Source: Treponema zioleckii (GTDB taxonomy: Bacteria; Spirochaetota; Spirochaetia; Treponematales; Treponemataceae). Taken from it: a DNA stretch of 64,000 nucleotides. The notes below the pieces were generated by a model that saw only the letters and a program-made list of their open reading frames with translations, was not told the DNA's origin and searched no databases. Below, piece after piece: positions 61,913 through 64,000 of this stretch. Position 1 is the stretch's first letter. Every line of letters starts with the position of its first letter. A program made the translations under genes and the position numbers. The DNA is taken from the NCBI RefSeq assembly GCF_014737315.1, contig NZ_JPUF01000003.1, positions 59,980 through 123,979 on the forward strand. Direction: 5' to 3'.

Positions 61913-63643
61913 ATGGACTATTCAAAACATCCCCTAAAAATTTTCTTTTCTTATTACAAGCCGCACCTGCCGCTTTTTATTGCCGACATGGTTTGTGCGT
62001 TCTTTATCGCTGCGATTGACGTAGCTTTTCCAATGTTTTCGCGGTTTGCGCTTTACACGCTCATTCCGAATCACGCGCTCAGAACTTTTTTGATTCTGAT
62101 TGGAGTCTTGCTTTTGGGCTTTGCGCTTCGTTGGCTTTGCAACTGGTTCGTGAATTACTGGGGCCATGTTTTTGGAAACAGAATCGAGCAGGATATGAGG
62201 CGGGATGTTTTTGACCATCTTGAAAACTTGCCGTTCAACTTTTACGACACTCACCGAACAGGAAAAATCATGTCGCGGGCAACGACAGACCTTTTTGAAA
62301 TTACCGAACTTGCCCATCACGGCCCGGAAGATTTTTCAATTGCGGTTCTAACGATTCTTGGCTCGTTCTTCTTTTTGCTGACAATTCGCTGGGAATTGGC
62401 TCTCATCGTCATAATCGCGCTTCCGGTCATGATTCTTATTGTGATTGCTTCAAGGCAGAACCTTTCGCGTTCTTCGGTTGCCGTAAAGGAAACTACTGCA
62501 GGAATAAACGCCAGCCTTGAGTCCAGCATTTCTGGAATTCGGGTGACCAAAGGATTTTGCAACGAGGATTTTGAGCGTGAGCGATTCGCCCGGCACAACA
62601 AGGAATATAGCCTTGCAAAGCAAGTGCGATTCCGTTATATGGCTTTCTTTCACTCAAACATAGAGCTTTGCAACAACCTTCTTTCGCTGATCGTTCTGGG
62701 AACCGGCGGCTACTTTATTATGCGTGGAAAAATGACTCTTCCGGATTTGATTGCGGCCAATCTTTTTGTTGCAACTTTTACGGCTCCAATCCGAAAGCTT
62801 ACGAATTTTGTGGAGCAGTTTGCAACCGGCATGGCAGGATTTCATCGTTTTCTTGAAATCATGCGTACTGCAGAAGAGCCTAAAGACAGTCCTGATGCGG
62901 TGGAAATTCTTTCTGCCCGGGGAAATATTTCCTTTAAGAACGTGGATTTTTCATACACAAAAGATTTTCCTGTTTTAAAAGATGTGAACATGGAAATTCG
63001 TTCCGGCGAAAAATTTGCTTTGGTCGGGGCAAGCGGTGGCGGAAAATCTACAATCTGCAACTTGATTCCACGGTTTTACGAAATTACGGGCGGTGAAATC
63101 AGTCTTGACGGAATCAACATTCAGAAAATCAAGAAATCTTCGCTTCGCTCTCAAATCGGAATCGTTCAGCAGGATGTTTTTTTGTTCGCAGGCACGATTC
63201 GCGAAAACATAGCCTACGGAAAGCCTGATGCCACTGACAGTGAAATTGAACAGGCTGCTCGCCGCGCCGAAATCCACGATGACATAATGCTCATGCCGAA
63301 CGGCTACGACACTGTTGTGGGCGAGCGTGGCATTAAACTGAGCGGTGGACAGAAGCAGCGAGTTTCGATTGCGCGGTGTTTTCTAAAAAATCCGCCGATT
63401 CTTATTCTGGACGAGGCGACTTCGGCACTGGACACGGCCACGGAAATAAAAATCCAGCGTTCTTTTGATGAACTTGCAAAAGGCCGCACGACTTTGGTAA
63501 TTGCCCACAGACTTTCGACGGTAAAAAATGCCGACAAAATCGCCGTAGTGACCGACCACGGAATTTCTGAGACCGGCACCCACGATGAGCTTATGGCAAA
63601 AGTCGGTGAATACTACAAACTCCGCACCGTGCAGAAAGAGTAG
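61913..63643 (+). CDS. ABC exporter, fused permease and ATPase (MsbA/lipid-drug type)
   Basis: A 576-residue half-transporter. Six membrane helices lie in residues ~15-300 (for example F-I-A-D-M-V-C-A-F-F, L-L-L-G-F-A-L-R-W-L). The ATPase has Walker A G-A-S-G-G-G-K-S (about 369-376), Q-loop IVQQDVFLFAGTIRENI (about 415-431), signature K-L-S-G-G-Q-K-Q-R, Walker B P-I-L-I-L-D-E-A-T-S-A and H-loop. Substrates may be lipids, peptides or drugs. It stands alone between two repeat-rich spacers and no ribosome site is evident, which may indicate that its 5' context is rearranged. Confidence 0.93.
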   Translation: MDYSKHPLKIFFSYYKPHLPLFIADMVCAFFIAAIDVAFPMFSRFALYTLIPNHALRTFLILIGVLLLGFALRWLCNWFVNYWGHVFGNRIEQDMRRDVFDHLENLPFNFYDTHRTGKIMSRATTDLFEITELAHHGPEDFSIAVLTILGSFFFLLTIRWELALIVIIALPVMILIVIASRQNLSRSSVAVKETTAGINASLESSISGIRVTKGFCNEDFERERFARHNKEYSLAKQVRFRYMAFFHSNIELCNNLLSLIVLGTGGYFIMRGKMTLPDLIAANLFVATFTAPIRKLTNFVEQFATGMAGFHRFLEIMRTAEEPKDSPDAVEILSARGNISFKNVDFSYTKDFPVLKDVNMEIRSGEKFALVGASGGGKSTICNLIPRFYEITGGEISLDGINIQKIKKSSLRSQIGIVQQDVFLFAGTIRENIAYGKPDATDSEIEQAARRAEIHDDIMLMPNGYDTVVGERGIKLSGGQKQRVSIARCFLKNPPILILDEATSALDTATEIKIQRSFDELAKGRTTLVIAHRLSTVKNADKIAVVTDHGISETGTHDELMAKVGEYYKLRTVQKE

Positions 63644-63900
63644 GAAAGCTTTGTCTGTACCTTTGCGGTGGTTGAGCGTAGTCGAAACCATGGGGCTGGG
63701 AATTCCGAAAAACGAAAATCAGTTTTTATGACATGGGGATGTCCAATAAGTTCGTTGCATAGTGTCATTTCGAACTCGATTCGGAATCTTTACACCGAGG
63801 GGCTGAAAAGAGACTAGTGGCACTGTGGCTGATAGTTTTTTTTGCAGGTTCTTGAAGAAAATAAACTCTTGTGAAAAAGCATTTTTGAATGCGAATTAAA
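63644..63900. other. Gene-free spacer with dispersed-repeat fragments
   Basis: No open frame worth calling. GGTGGTTGAGCGTAGTCGAA (63667-63686, continuing AACCA) is a well-known type of bacterial intergenic repeat that can form GGTT/AACC hairpins. GTCATTTCGAACTCGATTCG (63763-63782) is a second one. The remainder is ordinary AT-rich spacer. Confidence 0.6.
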
Positions 63901-63990
63901 CTGCCCCCATAAACTAGGTGAACTGCCCCCATAAACTAGGTGAACTGCCCCCATAAACTAGGACTAAACTGACCCCATAAACTAGGACAC
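63901..63990 (+). repeat. Tandem 22-bp repeats resembling insertion-sequence ends
   Basis: The units CTGCCCCCATAAACTAGGTG plus AA start at 63901, 63923, 63945 and 63969 (periods 22, 22, 24); the last is CTGACCCCATAAACTAGG. There are no intervening spacers. Confidence 0.85.
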
Positions 63991-64000
63991 CCACGGAGGG
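63969..64000 (+). mobile_element. Possible left end of an IS3-like insertion sequence (runs off the window)
   Basis: CTGACCCCATAAACTAGGAC followed by ACCCACGGAGGG recalls the IS3-family left terminal repeat followed by the orfA ribosome site (GGAGGG). No transposase is visible within the window. Confidence 0.45.

Noticed and set aside
63901..63990. CRISPR array
   Set aside because: Period 22-24 bp with no spacers between units; wording fits insertion-sequence ends.

Overview
The window looks like a chromosomal segment of a Treponema-type spirochaete. The evidence is two FlaB-type periplasmic flagellins next to fliD and flaG, a flgN-flgK-flgL-fliW-csrA operon, signal-peptide proteins and long beta-barrel-like outer-membrane proteins of the kind treponemes carry, very AT-rich spacers, and short A/T-rich leaders with GGAGG ribosome sites. 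No plasmid, prophage or CRISPR signature is seen. I could not run any search, so family calls rest on reading motifs.

Layout: 1-541 is a cut-off GNAT acetyltransferase; 681-1061 is tmRNA. 1.1-5.8 kb is a sigma-28-type flagellar operon (flgN, flgK, flgL, fliW, csrA). 5.8-14.2 kb runs on the minus strand: flaB, flaB, flaG, fliD, a FliD-linked unknown, a frameshifted PilZ protein, an unknown, tsaE and tsaB. 14.2-20.3 kb (minus) holds rdgB, a sigma-factor-like protein behind a textbook sigma-54 promoter, nrnA, an exported protein, ornithine carbamoyltransferase, tRNA-Met, nrdR and an ECF-type ATPase, followed by lnt. 22.3-27.2 kb (plus) holds a GHMP kinase-like protein, surE, a TPR protein and an NHL/VWA-like protein. 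27.2-35.3 kb (minus) holds a giant envelope protein, dinB and a polytopic membrane protein. 35.4-40.5 kb (plus) includes trmB and ligA. 40.5-44.5 kb (minus) has an M23 peptidase, recJ and recO. 44.6-53.5 kb (plus) has rpoZ, a 28-residue basic protein, dxs, folP, cdaA, a YbbR protein, acpS, a DUF2225 protein, truA and an FGE-like protein. priA and a type-4 uracil-DNA glycosylase follow on minus. A glycosyltransferase, two barrel proteins and an ABC exporter end the window, with dispersed repeats and what look like insertion-sequence ends at the right edge.

How parts work together: FlgK/FlgL/FliD/FlaB/FlaG build the distal flagellum. FliW and CsrA probably control flagellin translation; the second flaB leader carries a hairpin with AGGA in its loop upstream of the Shine-Dalgarno, the expected CsrA target. 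Two sigma-28-like promoters with identical 12-nt spacing head the flg operon and that flaB. The most unusual region is 14.9-16.1 kb: a sigma-like protein gene, its perfect sigma-54 promoter, and about 115-250 bp upstream a degenerate 10-bp-periodic TTGCAA array that could be a phased enhancer.

Four genes (PilZ protein, sigma-like protein, TPR protein, truA) are each split by one extra base in a short A or T run. This is either homopolymer sequencing error, real decay, or slippage-dependent expression.
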